Shown here piece by piece: positions 62,983 to 64,000 of a stretch of DNA of 64,000 nt (its first letter is position 1; each line of letters starts with the position of its first letter). This DNA comes from Klebsormidium nitens (lineage: Eukaryota; Streptophyta; Klebsormidiophyceae; Klebsormidiales; Klebsormidiaceae). The notes below the pieces were generated by a model. The model saw nothing but the letters and a program-made list of their open reading frames with translations, was not told where the DNA came from and made no database searches. Both the position numbers and the translations under genes were made by a program. The stretch is taken from positions 132,447-196,446 of the forward strand of contig DF237047.1 of assembly GCA_000708835.1 (NCBI GenBank), read 5' to 3'.

Positions 62983-64000
62983 ATGTCTCAGGAGTACTCA
63001 GAGACCGCTCAGGGCACGTCCGTGGACATGCCCAAGGGTGACGTCATCCCAGAGCCCAGGCAGGAGGCCATCAAGACGGGGCCGCAACTCGGGACGGACC
63101 CCCAAAACGCGCAGGAGGCGTATGATAAGCAGCAGGAGGGGCGCATGTACGTCAATGCCATGTGTTGATTACGTCTCCTATGAGGAGAGTTCAGAACAAG
63201 ATGACGAAGTCAGTGGTTGGATTGGTGTTGCTTTGAGTTTTGGTGCGGGGAAAGGAGATGCTTTGGGTGTGATGGAAAAAGAATGGTGCACATGGGCCGC
63301 TTTGCAGGATTGACTGAAAAGGACGTTTTTCTGGTCTTACAGGTTGTTCCGGAAATGTGTGGTCTTTTGATGAGTTTCTTATTCTGTCACGTTGGACTCT
63401 CTTTTTTGACAAGGTCGTTGTCAGTTCAAAGTCCAGAATATTCGCGTTGTTTAGAACATTGCCTTTTGCCAGCTTGTTGTAGCCTTTGTTGGATGTGACA
63501 CGTCAGGGTTTCATCCACTGCCTACTTTGTTGCTTTGTTAGGCGATGGTAGGTAAACTTGCAATTGGTTGTATTGGGACAATTGATTCTGGTGTGCACGA
63601 CTGAGGAAAGGCGCTCTTCCACGGCAAAAGCCGCTTCTTCTTGAAGACAGAGTATAATCTGACGCGAAAAGCATTGGCTTCGTGGCAGGTAACGAGAATA
63701 AGTCAGCTCGACCAAGTTGCGTCATAACGATAGAGAAGACACTGCTGGTAAACTGAAAGCTTTCCTTTTATGTTCAGTGTCAAGGCTGACCAGACTTATG
63801 TGAAAGCAGTGTTGGTAAACTAAAACCTTCGCTTCGTTGTTTTGCAGTAAGGGTGGCCAGACCCGTGCCAAGCAGCTTGGCCACGAGGGCTATGTGGAGA
63901 TGGGGCGGAAAGGCGGCAAGACACGAGGGAACCCGGCAGAAGGCGCCGAGTTCGCAGGAAAGCCAGAGTACGATTATTTGAAAGCACCCGGTGATAAGAA
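62983..64000 (+). CDS. Group-1 LEA (Em-like, LEA_5) protein, 5' part, truncated by the window end
   Basis: Exon 1, 62983-63146, encodes MSQEYSETAQGTSVDMPKGD and a hydrophilic lead, and ends at a GTACGT donor in phase 2. Exon 2 begins at 63848 after TTTTGCAG and continues to the edge. It contains the diagnostic 20-residue motif in the form GGQTRAKQLGHEGYVEMGRK followed by GG, then an Ala/Glu/Gly-rich tail. Em proteins are unstructured, highly hydrated and protect cells during desiccation. One motif copy is seen; more could lie beyond 64000. Confidence 0.88.
63729..63875 (+). repeat. Duplicated acceptor and start of LEA exon 2
   Basis: Functional exon 2 starts at 63848 (TAAGGGTGGCCAGACCCGTG). 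A decayed copy follows a TTCAG at 63778 (TGTCAAGGCTGACCAGACTT). The upstream intron is copied with it (CACTGCTGGTAAACTGAAAG and CAGTGTTGGTAAACTAAAAC). Spacing is ~70 bp. Confidence 0.75.

Overview
The window is nuclear DNA of a green-lineage eukaryote, probably a streptophyte alga (a Klebsormidium-like charophyte would fit) or another early-diverging plant. Three things point there. The exons are GC-rich and separated by many GT-AG introns with a few GC-AG introns. The gene set is plant-like: a TPR+PB1 CLMP1/Phox-type protein, a double-domain universal stress protein (USP), a HY5-like bZIP, a nodulin-like/NFD4 MFS carrier, long tRNase Z, an SnRK2-like kinase and a group-1 (Em) LEA protein. There are no prokaryotic operon features. 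The species call is inference.

Layout: HPP-family membrane protein (-, 631-1850, runs off the left edge); TPR/PB1 CLMP1-like protein (+, 2959-11664, 9 exons, 846 aa); unassigned open stretch (-, 13181-13519); tandem USP protein (+, 14356-22228, 6 exons, 351 aa); HY5-like bZIP (-, 24252-27294, 7 exons, 305 aa); NFD4-like MFS transporter (+, 28779-34514, 6 exons, 745 aa); long-form tRNase Z (-, 35664-44284, 11 exons, 1092 aa); a three-copy small orphan family (44610-44981 +, 46233-46598 -, 46968-47342 + pseudogene); degenerate SnRK2-like kinase (-, 48807-52781, 7 exons, 335 aa); TMEM184/LAZ1 (DUF300) membrane protein (+, 53913-60189, 11 exons, 399 aa); a divergent pair made of a small hydrophilic protein (-, 61326-62042, 84 aa) and an Em-like LEA protein (+, 62983 to the right edge). 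Exon joins were made by eye. Every model reported as complete joins in frame without internal stops, which supports the splice sites.

The outstanding feature is in the introns. At least six of the genes carry ladders of tandemly duplicated exon edges: short copies spanning an intron-exon junction (acceptor plus exon start, or exon end plus donor), repeated 1-6 times at roughly 70-240 bp spacing. They usually keep the CAG or GT signals, and several decay with distance from the functional exon. Some copies are still in frame with usable splice sites and could act as cassette exons (7791-7850, 10477-10524, 10670-10717). This looks like an ongoing process of intron growth and exon-shadow birth.

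The genes do not form a pathway. Several are stress-linked in plants (USP, SnRK2-like, LEA pair, HY5-like), but that may be coincidental. The LEA pair shares a 0.9-kb upstream region with a cluster of RY (CATGCA-type) motifs, which suggests joint control.
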